13,748 nucleotides of DNA from CAIXOZ01 sp046091285 (lineage in GTDB: Bacteria > Cyanobacteriota > Cyanobacteriia > PCC-6307 > Cyanobiaceae). Made by a program: the position numbers and the translations under genes. The notes below the pieces were generated by a model that saw nothing but the letters and a program-made list of their open reading frames with translations, was not told the DNA's origin and ran no database searches. Location of the stretch: the NCBI GenBank assembly GCA_046091285.1, contig JBJTBH010000045.1:1-13748 (forward strand), written 5' to 3'. Shown one piece after another: positions 1 to 6,902 of this stretch; position 1 is the stretch's first letter; every line of letters starts with the position of its first letter.

Positions 1-1
1 G

Positions 2-844
2 CATCGTCAGGCTGATGGCCGCGGCACGGGGCATCAGGGTGGGGCCACGGCTCCGCTGAAGTGGCAGCGCGGTTTTCCCGAGGCTGGGGGTCGCCTGCAG
101 CTGCCGCTGCTGCACACGGCCGGCGGTCTTGGGGGGGGGGAGGATCTGGCGGTGCGCATCGCCGTGGAAGCCGGTGCCGCGGGTCTGATCACCAGCGTCG
201 CCGCCCAGAAGGTCTACGGCACGGTCGGCCGCTCCCTGAGGGTTCCGGAGGGTCAGTGGTCCCAGCAGCGGCTCGGTTTTGAACTGGCGCCGCAGGCGGA
301 TCTGGAGTGGCTGCCCCAGGAGCTGGTCCTGTATCGGGGTGGTCTGTTCGAGCAGCGGACCGTGGTGCAGCTGGCAGCCGGGGCCAGCTGGCTCGGTGCC
401 GAGGTGGTGCGCCTGGGTCGAACAGCGGATGGCGAATGCCTCGATCAAGGGGCCTGGCGCTCCTCCCTGCAGATTCGACGTGGGACCGACTGGGAGTTCG
501 TCGATCGGCTGGCCTTCGGTCCCGAGAGCCTCGACTCTGCCCATGGTCTGGCGCAGCAGCCGGTTTTCGGATCCCTGGTCTGGGCGGCACCGGACGCTGT
601 GCCGGAATCGCTGATCGTCAGGGCCCGTGCGGCGGCGGTCGGTCTGGAGGGAGCGATGGCCTGCGGCCGGCTGGAGCGGGGCTTGGTGGCTCGTTACTGC
701 GGTCCTTCCACCCAGGCGGCCCGCTTCTGGGTCTGTCGTCTCTGGGCGCTGATCCGAGCCCATCGCGGATTGCCGCCCCCGGAGCTGCCGCGGGTGTGGC
801 CGTTTCAGGAGGATCCCCTGGAGGGCTTCAGGCCTGCAGGCTGA
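2..844 (+). CDS. ureD: Urease accessory protein UreD (5' end cut by window edge)
   Basis: UreD is a nickel-insertion chaperone that binds the urease apoprotein and recruits the UreF/UreG complex during metallocentre assembly in the cytoplasm. The frame is open from base 2 to the TGA at 842-844, giving about 280 visible residues, close to full length for the family, so only a short N-terminal piece should be missing. Family landmarks in order: APLKWQR near the visible start, LLHTAGG, ITSVAAQKVYG, LEWLPQELVLY, SWLGAEVVRLGR, WRSSLQI, QPVFGSLVWAA and PRVWPFQEDPL near the end. The segment after HTAGG reads LGGGEDL, where most UreD proteins have a Val (LVGGD); this lies in a run of ten G. The GTG at 152 is internal, because homology continues upstream of it. 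ureA follows 104 bases later on the same strand, which fits a ureDABC operon. The identification is firm; only the start is unseen. Confidence 0.94.
   Translation, partial: HRQADGRGTGHQGGATAPLKWQRGFPEAGGRLQLPLLHTAGGLGGGEDLAVRIAVEAGAAGLITSVAAQKVYGTVGRSLRVPEGQWSQQRLGFELAPQADLEWLPQELVLYRGGLFEQRTVVQLAAGASWLGAEVVRLGRTADGECLDQGAWRSSLQIRRGTDWEFVDRLAFGPESLDSAHGLAQQPVFGSLVWAAPDAVPESLIVRARAAAVGLEGAMACGRLERGLVARYCGPSTQAARFWVCRLWALIRAHRGLPPPELPRVWPFQEDPLEGFRPAG
131..140 (+). repeat. Run of ten G inside ureD
   Basis: Ten consecutive G residues encode part of LGGGEDL in UreD. With ten G the reading frame is intact on both sides. Such a run is prone to slippage in vivo and to miscounting in sequencing. Confidence 0.9.
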
Positions 845-867
845 GGGTTCCGAACGGTGCGACCCTG

Positions 868-920
868 AGCCCCGCCGCGGAAAAAGTTTCATCCTGAACC
901 GGAATCAACCCCTCGGGGCT
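868..920 (+). promoter_or_regulatory. Inverted repeat in the ureD-ureA gap
   Basis: The 104-base gap between ureD and ureA contains AGCCCCG at 868-874 and its reverse complement CGGGGCT at 914-920, separated by 39 bases. A smaller CCCCTCGGGG hairpin can form at its right edge. The gap could hold an internal promoter or mRNA processing site for ureABC, but no clear -10/-35 pair and no exact GTA-N8-TAC NtcA box is visible. The arms may have arisen by chance in GC-rich DNA. Confidence 0.2.
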
Positions 921-948
921 GTCAAATTTCAATCATTCCCTCCTTGTC

Positions 949-1251
949 ATGCACCTCACCCCCCAGGAGAAGGACAAGCTCCTGATCGTCACGGCGGCCC
1001 TGTTGGCGGAACGTCGCCTGCAGCGGGGGCTGAAGCTGAACCATCCCGAGGCGGTGGCCTGGCTCAGCTTTCTGGTGCTTGAAGGAGCCCGGGATGGACG
1101 CACGGTCGCCGAGCTGATGGCGGATGGCACCACCGGGCTGCGGCGGGATCAGGTGATGGAAGGGGTGCCGGACCTCGTCGGCGAGGTGCAGATTGAGGCG
1201 GTCTTCCCGGACGGCACCAAGCTCGTCACCCTGCACGATCCGATTCGCTGA
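949..1251 (+). CDS. ureA: Urease subunit gamma (UreA)
   Basis: This is the gamma subunit of the nickel enzyme urease, which hydrolyses urea to ammonia and carbamate/CO2 and lets the cell use urea as a nitrogen source. The 100-residue product has the standard length. It begins MHLTPQEKDKL and shows the family landmarks RRLQRGLKLNHPEA, the VLEGARDG turn, VMEGVPDLVGEVQIEA and the C-terminal PDGTKLVTLHDPI. The ATG at 949 gives the canonical N-terminus. No good Shine-Dalgarno sequence precedes it (the upstream bases are pyrimidine-rich), which is common in this group. ureB starts 10 bases after the stop. Identification is firm. Confidence 0.97.
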   Translation: MHLTPQEKDKLLIVTAALLAERRLQRGLKLNHPEAVAWLSFLVLEGARDGRTVAELMADGTTGLRRDQVMEGVPDLVGEVQIEAVFPDGTKLVTLHDPIR

Positions 1252-1260
1252 GCGCGCACC

Positions 1261-1593
1261 ATGGCCTCCCTGATTCCCGGTGAACTGCTGCCTGAACCCG
1301 GTGAGATCCTGCTCAATGAGGGTCGACCCACCACCACGCTCTCGGTGGCCAACACCGGCGATCGTCCGGTGCAGGTGGGCTCCCATTTCCATTTCGCCGA
1401 GGTGAACGACGCCCTGCGCTTCGATCGTGCCCTCGCCCGCGGTCAGCGCCTCGACATTCCGGCCGGCACGGCGATTCGCTTCGAGCCCGGTGACACCCGC
1501 GATGTGCGCCTGGTGCCCCTGGTCGGTCAGCGCCGTGTCTTCGGTTTCAACGCGGCCATCAACGGTCCCCTGGACGGCGTCACGCCGGTTTAG
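1261..1593 (+). CDS. ureB: Urease subunit beta (UreB)
   Basis: This is the beta subunit of urease, which packs against UreA and UreC in the (alpha-beta-gamma)3 trimer. The 110-residue product begins MASLIPGELLPEPGEI, the usual N-terminus. It carries VANTGDRPVQVGSHFHF (the SHxHF family signature), the ALRFDR region, GQRLDIPAGTAIRFEPGD and the C-terminal RRVFGFN...GPLDG. It sits 9 bases after ureA and 32 bases before ureC, consistent with one transcript and translational coupling. All expected segments are present, with no sign of frameshift. Confidence 0.97.
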   Translation: MASLIPGELLPEPGEILLNEGRPTTTLSVANTGDRPVQVGSHFHFAEVNDALRFDRALARGQRLDIPAGTAIRFEPGDTRDVRLVPLVGQRRVFGFNAAINGPLDGVTPV

Positions 1594-1625
1594 GCCGCTC
1601 CTTTTTCTGTTGCTTCGTTCCGGCC

Positions 1626-3335
1626 ATGGCCTATCGCATCGATCGCCGCACCTACGCCCAGACCTACGGCCCCACCACCGGCGATCGGCTGCGGCTGGCG
1701 GATACGGAATTGATTCTGGAGGTGGAGAAAGACTTCACCACCTATGGCGATGAGGTGAAGTTCGGCGGCGGCAAGGTGATCCGTGACGGCATGGGGCAGG
1801 CCCAGACCGCCAGGGCGGCCGGTGCGGTGGACACCGTGATCACCAATGCCCTGATCCTCGACTGGTGGGGGATCGTCAAGGCCGACATCGGCCTGCGCGA
1901 CGGTCGCATCGTGGCGATCGGCAAGGCGGGCAACCCCGACATCATGGACGGGATCGATATTGTCATTGGTCCCGGTACGGAAGCGATCGCCGGTGAGGGG
2001 CACATCCTCACCGCCGGGGCCATCGACACCCACATCCATTTCATCTGTCCGCAGCAGATCGAAACCGCTCTGGCCAGCGGTGTCACCACCTTGATGGGCG
2101 GTGGAACCGGCCCGGCCACCGGCACCAATGCCACCACCTGCACGCCGGGATCCTTCCATCTGGCCCGGATGCTGCAGGCGGCGGAGGGATTGCCGATCAA
2201 CCTCGGGTTCTTCGGCAAGGGGAATGCCAGCACTCCGGAGGCCCTGGAGGAGCAGATCCGTGCCGGCGCCTGTGGCCTGAAACTGCACGAAGACTGGGGC
2301 ACGACGCCGGCGGCAATCGATTGCTGTCTGTCGGTGGCTGATCGTTTCGATGTGCAGGTCTGCATTCACACCGACACGCTCAATGAAGCCGGTTTTGTGG
2401 AGGACACGATCGCTGCGATCGCCGGTCGCACCATTCACACCTTCCACACCGAAGGGGCCGGCGGTGGCCATGCACCGGACATCATCCGCATCTGCGGGGA
2501 GGCGAATGTTCTTCCCAGCTCCACCAATCCCACCCGGCCCTATACCCGCAACACGCTCGAGGAACATCTCGACATGTTGATGGTCTGCCACCATCTCGAT
2601 CCCCGCATCCCTGAGGATGTGGCCTTCGCTGAATCGCGCATCCGCCGCGAGACGATCGCCGCCGAGGACATCCTTCACGATCTCGGCGCCTTCAGCATCA
2701 TCGCCAGTGATTCCCAGGCCATGGGTCGGGTGGGGGAGGTGATCACCCGCACCTTTCAGACCGCCCACAAGATGAAGGTGCAGCGGGGTGCGCTGCCTGA
2801 GGACAGCTCACGCAACGACAACACCCGCCTGAAGCGTTACATCGCCAAGGTGACGATCAATCCGGCGATCGCCCACGGCATCGACAGTCAGGTGGGCTCG
2901 GTGGAGGTGGGCAAACTGGCGGATCTGGTGCTCTGGAAACCGGGCTTCTTCGGGGTGAAACCGGAGCTGGTGCTTAAGGGTGGGTCGATCGTCTGGGCCC
3001 AGATGGGCGATGCCAACGCCTCGATTCCCACCCCTGGGCCGGTGCATGGCCGACCGATGTTCGCCGCCTTTGGAGCGGCCCTGGCTCCCAGTTGTCTCAC
3101 CTTCGTCAGCCAGGCGGCCCTCGAGGTCGATCTGCCCAGGCAGCTCGGTCTGCGACGGTCCTGTGTGCCCGTGATCCACACGCGGGGTATCGGCAAGGCG
3201 GAGATGCGCAACAACGCGGCCCTTCCCCGTGTGCAGGTGGACCCTCAGACCTATGAGGTGTATGCCGATGGTAAGCTTCTCACCTGTGAACCGGCCGAGG
3301 TGCTGCCGATGGCTCAGCGTTATTTCCTGCTCTGA
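1626..3335 (+). CDS. ureC: Urease subunit alpha (UreC), catalytic
   Basis: This is the catalytic subunit of urease, a dinickel amidohydrolase of the cytoplasm. The product is 569 residues, the normal size. Metal and catalytic residues are all visible, each two positions after the Klebsiella numbering: H136 and H138 (DTHIHF), the Lys that becomes carbamylated K219 and H221 (GLKLHEDWG), H248 (CIHTDTLNE), H274 (HTFHTEGAGGGH), the flap Cys C321 with H322 (MVCHHLDP), and D362 (IIASDSQAMGR). The N-terminal YGPTTGDRLRLADT and the PxNPTRPYT loop are also typical. The ATG at 1626 gives the usual MxYRIDRRTYA start. The gene should therefore encode active urease if nickel delivery (UreE/F/G, outside the window) is present. 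Two HIP1 octamers and part of a third codon cluster of GATCG-rich sequence lie inside it, typical of cyanobacteria. Confidence 0.98.
   Translation: MAYRIDRRTYAQTYGPTTGDRLRLADTELILEVEKDFTTYGDEVKFGGGKVIRDGMGQAQTARAAGAVDTVITNALILDWWGIVKADIGLRDGRIVAIGKAGNPDIMDGIDIVIGPGTEAIAGEGHILTAGAIDTHIHFICPQQIETALASGVTTLMGGGTGPATGTNATTCTPGSFHLARMLQAAEGLPINLGFFGKGNASTPEALEEQIRAGACGLKLHEDWGTTPAAIDCCLSVADRFDVQVCIHTDTLNEAGFVEDTIAAIAGRTIHTFHTEGAGGGHAPDIIRICGEANVLPSSTNPTRPYTRNTLEEHLDMLMVCHHLDPRIPEDVAFAESRIRRETIAAEDILHDLGAFSIIASDSQAMGRVGEVITRTFQTAHKMKVQRGALPEDSSRNDNTRLKRYIAKVTINPAIAHGIDSQVGSVEVGKLADLVLWKPGFFGVKPELVLKGGSIVWAQMGDANASIPTPGPVHGRPMFAAFGAALAPSCLTFVSQAALEVDLPRQLGLRRSCVPVIHTRGIGKAEMRNNAALPRVQVDPQTYEVYADGKLLTCEPAEVLPMAQRYFLL
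1983..1990. repeat. HIP1 octamer GCGATCGC
   Basis: Exact copy of the palindrome GCGATCGC, strongly over-represented in many cyanobacterial genomes. It lies inside ureC. Confidence 0.85.
2415..2422. repeat. HIP1 octamer GCGATCGC
   Basis: Exact GCGATCGC inside ureC, within IAAIAG codons. Confidence 0.85.
2865..2872. repeat. HIP1 octamer GCGATCGC
   Basis: Exact GCGATCGC inside ureC, in the codons for PAIAH. Confidence 0.85.
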
Positions 3336-3360
3336 GATCCGTCCGCCGCTGCCTCGGATC
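3336..3360 (+). repeat. Inverted repeat just after ureC
   Basis: GATCCG (3336-3341) and CGGATC (3355-3360) flank a 13-base loop immediately after the ureC stop; the right arm is also part of the 10-bp palindrome TCGGATCCGA (3354-3363). It could end the urease transcript, but there is no T-run, so a classical Rho-independent terminator is not supported. Confidence 0.25.
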
Positions 3361-3445
3361 CGATGGTGTTCCGGGCTGGATCCGCGCAGTCGATCGCACC
3401 ATCCCCTGATTCCGTAGCCATCGTCACTCGCGATCGGCACGTCCT

Positions 3446-3464
3446 TCTGCAGCATCACTGCAGA
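3446..3464 (+). promoter_or_regulatory. Hairpin at the translation start of the ATP-grasp gene
   Basis: TCTGCAG, a CATCA loop and CTGCAGA form a perfect 7-bp stem with a 5-base loop. It ends 7 bases before the GTG start of the next gene, where a ribosome-binding site would be expected and none is seen. The hairpin could affect translation initiation or bind a dimeric regulator. The rest of the 136-base ureC/ATP-grasp gap shows no recognisable promoter. Confidence 0.35.
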
Positions 3465-3471
3465 TGCTCAG

Positions 3472-5001
3472 GTGACAGTGTTCACCGACTACCGACCGGA
3501 CCGTGGCTATGACGAGTACTTCAGTGCTTCCCATACTCCGCGGCGTGCTCTGAGGCCGTTGCTGTCGTCGCTGGGAAACCTCGGTCTCGCTGAGCTGAAC
3601 CGCAACCATGCGGCGGCCGAGGTGTTGTTGCGTCGCCTTGGGGCCACCTTCCGGCTCAATGATTCCGGGCGTCAGGGGGTGGAGCGGATTCTGCCGTTTG
3701 ACCCGTTGCCACGACTGATTGGCACCCGGGTGTGGGAAACCCTGGAGCGAGGATTGATCCAACGTCTTGAGGCGATCGATTGCTATCTGGCCGACGTCTA
3801 TGGCGATCAGAAGATCCTCAACGATGGCGTGATCCCCAGGGAAGATGTCGAGAGTTCACTCGGCTGGCGTCCGCAGATGCGCGGGTTCCGGCCACCGCTC
3901 GATAAGTGGTGCCACATCTCCGGTTTGGATCTGGTGCGCGATGGTGACGGTACCTGGCGTGTGCTTGAGGACAACCTGCGCTGTCCTTCGGGGGTGGCCT
4001 ACTTCCTTGAGAATCGGCGGGTGATGAAGCGCATGTTCCCGAGCCTGTTCAGCGGCCCCACGGTGCAGCCGATCGATGATTACCCCTCGCATCTGCTCCA
4101 GACCCTGCGCGAGCTTGCCCCCTGGACAGAACAGCCAAAGGTTGTACTTCTGACCCCTGGAGTCTTCAACAGCGCTTATTTTGAGCACAGTTATCTTGCC
4201 CAGCAGATGGGCATTCAACTGGTGGAGGGTCGCGATCTTCTTTGCCAGGATGGCAGGGTCTGGATGTGTAGCACTGCAGGCCTTGAGCCCGTGGATGTGA
4301 TCTATCGGCGCATCGATGATGATTTTCTTGATCCTGCTGTTTTCCGTCAGGATTCGATGCTGGGCGTTCGCGGACTGATGGAGGTCTATGCCGCCGGTCG
4401 GGTCGCGATCGCCAATGCTCCAGGAACCGGCGTCGCGGACGACAAGCTGATCTATGCCTACGTGCCGCAGATGATCCGCTATTACCTCAATGAGAGTCCA
4501 ATCATTGAGAATGTTCCCACCTATCTCTGCTCGAAGCCTGACGATCAGGCCTATGTTCTGTCCCATCTGCCGGAGCTGGTGGTCAAGGCGGTGTCGGAGG
4601 CGGGCGGTTACGGGATGCTGATCGGGCCTCACGCCAGCAGTGCTGAAATCCTTGAGTTTGCCGAGAAGATCAAGGCGGATCCACGCAATTTCATCGCCCA
4701 GCCGACCCTTGAACTCTCCACCGTTCCCTCCCTCAGTGAGGGGGAACTGTTCCCCTGTCACGTCGATCTGCGTCCCTACGTGCTGCGGGGTCGCGGGGCC
4801 TGGGTCAGTCCGGGTGGGCTGACCCGGGTGGCCTTGCGCCGGGGGTCTCTGGTGGTGAATTCCTCCCAGGGAGGTGGTTGCAAGGACACCTGGATTGTGG
4901 CGGAACAGGAGCACTCCGTTGAACCGTCCATGGCTGCTGATGCCTCAGAGTGGGTGAGCACCCAGTCCCAGGTCACGGTGAAGGAGGACGTGCTGTGCTG
5001 A
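3472..5001 (+). CDS. Circularly permuted ATP-grasp protein (COG2308, type 2)
   Basis: This belongs to the circularly permuted ATP-grasp family (COG2308, CP_ATPgrasp), predicted ATP-dependent carboxylate-amine ligases whose physiological substrate is unknown. The 509-residue product shows the family motifs in order: LPFDPLPRLI (74-83), EDNLRCPSG (166-174), LTPGVFNSAYFEHSYLA (227-243), VDVIYRRIDDDFLDP (274-288), GTGVADDKLIYAYVP (318-332), NVPTYLC, VVKAVSEAGGYGM (370-382, with a likely nucleotide-contacting Lys372), FIAQPTLELS, HVDLRPYVL (430-438), LTRVALRRGSLVVNSSQGGG and KDTW (471-474). The GTG at 3472 gives MTVFTDYRPD; an in-frame TAG at 3415-3417 bars a much longer start, and GTG 3478 is an alternative. 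No Shine-Dalgarno is visible. Its stop overlaps the alpha-E gene by 7 bases, so the two should be co-translated. The family call is firm; the reaction is not known. Confidence 0.95.
   Translation: MTVFTDYRPDRGYDEYFSASHTPRRALRPLLSSLGNLGLAELNRNHAAAEVLLRRLGATFRLNDSGRQGVERILPFDPLPRLIGTRVWETLERGLIQRLEAIDCYLADVYGDQKILNDGVIPREDVESSLGWRPQMRGFRPPLDKWCHISGLDLVRDGDGTWRVLEDNLRCPSGVAYFLENRRVMKRMFPSLFSGPTVQPIDDYPSHLLQTLRELAPWTEQPKVVLLTPGVFNSAYFEHSYLAQQMGIQLVEGRDLLCQDGRVWMCSTAGLEPVDVIYRRIDDDFLDPAVFRQDSMLGVRGLMEVYAAGRVAIANAPGTGVADDKLIYAYVPQMIRYYLNESPIIENVPTYLCSKPDDQAYVLSHLPELVVKAVSEAGGYGMLIGPHASSAEILEFAEKIKADPRNFIAQPTLELSTVPSLSEGELFPCHVDLRPYVLRGRGAWVSPGGLTRVALRRGSLVVNSSQGGGCKDTWIVAEQEHSVEPSMAADASEWVSTQSQVTVKEDVLC
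4405..4412. repeat. HIP1 octamer GCGATCGC
   Basis: Exact GCGATCGC inside the ATP-grasp gene, the last exact copy seen in the window. Confidence 0.85.
4981..4988 (+). promoter_or_regulatory. Ribosome-binding site of the alpha-E gene
   Basis: AAGGAGGA lies inside the end of the ATP-grasp gene, 6 bases before GTG 4995. It decides the start of the alpha-E protein in favour of that GTG rather than the ATG at 4950. Confidence 0.75.
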
Positions 5002-5978
5002 GTCGTGTTGCTGATTCTCTTTACTGGATCAATCGCTATGTGGAACGGGCTGAGAATCTGGCCCGTTTTGTCGAGGTCAGCGAGGCCATGTCCCTCGATT
5101 GTCCGCCCGGCAGCGCCGAGCCCTGGCTGCCTCTGATCGAGGCCACCGGCGATCGGGAGCTGTTCGATGATCTCTATCCCGGTGGCGGAGCGGCCCAGGT
5201 GGTCGCCTTTCTGGTTCATGAAGCACGCAATCCTAATTCCATTGTTAACTGCATCAATGCCGCCCGTGAGAACACCCGTCAGATTCGCGAGGTGATCACC
5301 ACGGAGATGTGGGAGCAGATCAATGATCTTTATTGGAACCTCCGTGATCACGAGAGTTTCTGGAATCAGCCTCCCCAGGAGCAACTGCGGGAAATTCGTC
5401 GTGGTTGTCAATTGTTCTACGGCATCACGGATGCCACCCTCAGTCGTGATCTTTCCTGGCATTTCAGTCGCCTGGGCCGGATGATTGAGCGCGCCGACAA
5501 GACCACCAGGATTCTGGATGTCAAATATTTTCTGCTGCTGCCTTCCCCCCAGGAGGTGGGTGGTGTGCTCGATGAGCTGCAATGGATTTCCCTGCTGCGC
5601 TCTGCCGGTGCCTATCAGATGTTCCGTCAGTCGCGGGATCCGGTGATCACGCCGAAGGCGGTGGCGGCCTTTCTGCTTCTCGATCCCGTGTTTCCGCGCT
5701 CCGTGCGCTACTGCCTCGATCGCATCCAGGCCACCCTCGGCATCGTGCATGGTCGTTCGGTGCCCGGCGCCCCCGATGATCTCGAGTGCCTCAGTGCCCT
5801 GATGCAGGCCCGCTGGAGTTACACCCGCATCGATGAACTGGTTGCCGGTGGACTCCATGAGGCGATTGACGCTCTGCAACAGGACCTCAACCGGATGCAC
5901 AACCTGATCCATGATCGGTATTTCGTGATCTCCAACAGTCAATCGTCCAGTTTCGATCCCGCATGCGCGCTCGCCTGA
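4995..5978 (+). CDS. Alpha-E domain protein (COG2307, DUF403)
   Basis: This is a mostly helical protein of the alpha-E family (DUF403, COG2307), named for conserved Glu-containing helices and almost always encoded beside a COG2308 ATP-grasp protein, which it probably partners. From GTG 4995 the product has 327 residues. It starts MLSRVADSLYWINRYVERAEN, the canonical N-terminus. Other landmarks are NPNSIVNCINAARENTR (79-95) and LGRMIERADKTTRILD (160-175); the two ERA(E/D) motifs at 17-20 and 165-168 are the conserved acidic helices. An in-frame ATG at 4950 would add 15 residues that do not resemble the family, and AAGGAGGA at 4981 supports the GTG. It overlaps the upstream gene by 7 bases and the downstream transglutaminase by 16, so all three should be made together. 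Its biochemical role is unknown. Confidence 0.95.
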   Translation: MLSRVADSLYWINRYVERAENLARFVEVSEAMSLDCPPGSAEPWLPLIEATGDRELFDDLYPGGGAAQVVAFLVHEARNPNSIVNCINAARENTRQIREVITTEMWEQINDLYWNLRDHESFWNQPPQEQLREIRRGCQLFYGITDATLSRDLSWHFSRLGRMIERADKTTRILDVKYFLLLPSPQEVGGVLDELQWISLLRSAGAYQMFRQSRDPVITPKAVAAFLLLDPVFPRSVRYCLDRIQATLGIVHGRSVPGAPDDLECLSALMQARWSYTRIDELVAGGLHEAIDALQQDLNRMHNLIHDRYFVISNSQSSSFDPACALA

Positions 5979-6844
5979 TCCATTCCTTTCAGTACAGCTA
6001 CAGCGAGCCCGTCCTCCTCGGTCCCCATCGCTTCTGTCTGCGGCCGCGGCCCCATGGCTTCCAGCGTTTGATCGAGCATCGGTTGCAGATCAGCCCGGAC
6101 CCGAGTCAGCTGCACGATCTCCTGGCCGCTGGGGGCGACACCATCACCCGGGCCCGGTTTCTTGGTGACACCGAGCACCTGCGGGTGGTGGCCACCAGCG
6201 AGGTCGAGACCTTCACGCCACCGCTGATCGAAGCCTGCCTCGACGAAAGCATGGCCCTGTTGCCGGTGGTCGTCGGCCGGCTCAATCCGGATCTGAGCAG
6301 CTATCTCACCGGTTGGCTCCCCAACGGGCAGCACGACCATGCCGCGGTCGATCTCGCTCAGGAGGCCTGGATCGGCTGCGACGGACGCAGCCTTGCCTTC
6401 CTGCAGCAGCTGATCGTGATCATCCAGGACCGGGTCAAGTACAGCCAGCGCCACACCGGCCCCGCCTGGCCCGCCGGTCGCACCCTGAAGGAACGGATCG
6501 GCTCCTGTCGGGACATGGCGATGCTGATGATCGAGTGCTGCCGCGCCATGGGGTTACCGGCCCGGTTTGTCAGCGGCTATCACCTCGTGGAGCCGGCCCC
6601 CAGCCGCTACGACCTCCACGCCTGGGCCGAGGTGTATCTGCAGGGGGCCGGATGGCGCGGCTTCGATCCCAGTGGCAAAGGGGCGGTGGACGATCGCTAC
6701 ATCCCCGTGGCCACCTCCTCCAATCCCAATCTCACGGCAGCGATCAGTGGCAGTTTCTCAGGTCCACCGGGGGTGAAAAGCACGATGGAGTGGGAGATCC
6801 AGGCCGAAATCCTCACCAGTTCCAGCCATTCCTCCCGGCTGTAG
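5963..6844 (+). CDS. Transglutaminase-like protein (COG1305) with bacterial N-terminal domain
   Basis: This 293-residue protein has the bacterial transglutaminase N-terminal beta domain (about residues 1-85; starts MRARLIHSFQYSYSEPV with PHRFCLRPRPH) followed by a transglutaminase core. The Cys-His-Asp triad is visible: C182 in GSCRDMAMLMIECCRAMGLPARFVSGY, H219 in DLHAWAEVYL, and D235 in WRGFDPSGKG. No signal peptide or membrane segment is seen, so it should be cytoplasmic. Proteins of this type are predicted to act as peptidases or amide-transfer enzymes, not as true cross-linking transglutaminases. The ATG at 5963 gives the standard family N-terminus and overlaps the alpha-E gene by 16 bases. 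No Shine-Dalgarno is seen, so translation is probably coupled to the upstream gene. The substrate is unknown; the neighbours suggest a peptide bond made by the ATP-grasp protein or DUF2126. Confidence 0.93.
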   Translation: MRARLIHSFQYSYSEPVLLGPHRFCLRPRPHGFQRLIEHRLQISPDPSQLHDLLAAGGDTITRARFLGDTEHLRVVATSEVETFTPPLIEACLDESMALLPVVVGRLNPDLSSYLTGWLPNGQHDHAAVDLAQEAWIGCDGRSLAFLQQLIVIIQDRVKYSQRHTGPAWPAGRTLKERIGSCRDMAMLMIECCRAMGLPARFVSGYHLVEPAPSRYDLHAWAEVYLQGAGWRGFDPSGKGAVDDRYIPVATSSNPNLTAAISGSFSGPPGVKSTMEWEIQAEILTSSSHSSRL

Positions 6845-6902
6845 CCGTTGGTGCTGTGGGGTTGCGCCAGTGCCGTAATAACAGAAGCAGTTGAGGCGTC
6901 CT

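Noticed and set aside
61..282. Plus-strand frame with Gly/Ala/Arg-rich product at the window start
   Set aside because: It is out of frame with UreD, whose homology covers the same bases.
1590..2768. Long open frame on the minus strand opposite ureC (392 codons)
   Set aside because: It is antisense to an unmistakable ureC and reflects high GC with few stops; no family motif or ribosome site supports it.
3336..3363. Rho-independent terminator after ureC
   Set aside because: An inverted repeat exists, but the loop is long and no T-run follows; kept only as an inverted repeat.
3415..3428. GTA-N8-CAC near-match to an NtcA box before the ATP-grasp gene
   Set aside because: The second half-site is CAC instead of TAC and no -10 box follows at the right distance.
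3856..5942. Two long minus-strand frames opposite the ATP-grasp and alpha-E genes
   Set aside because: Both mirror conserved coding genes on the plus strand and show no domain-like pattern of their own.
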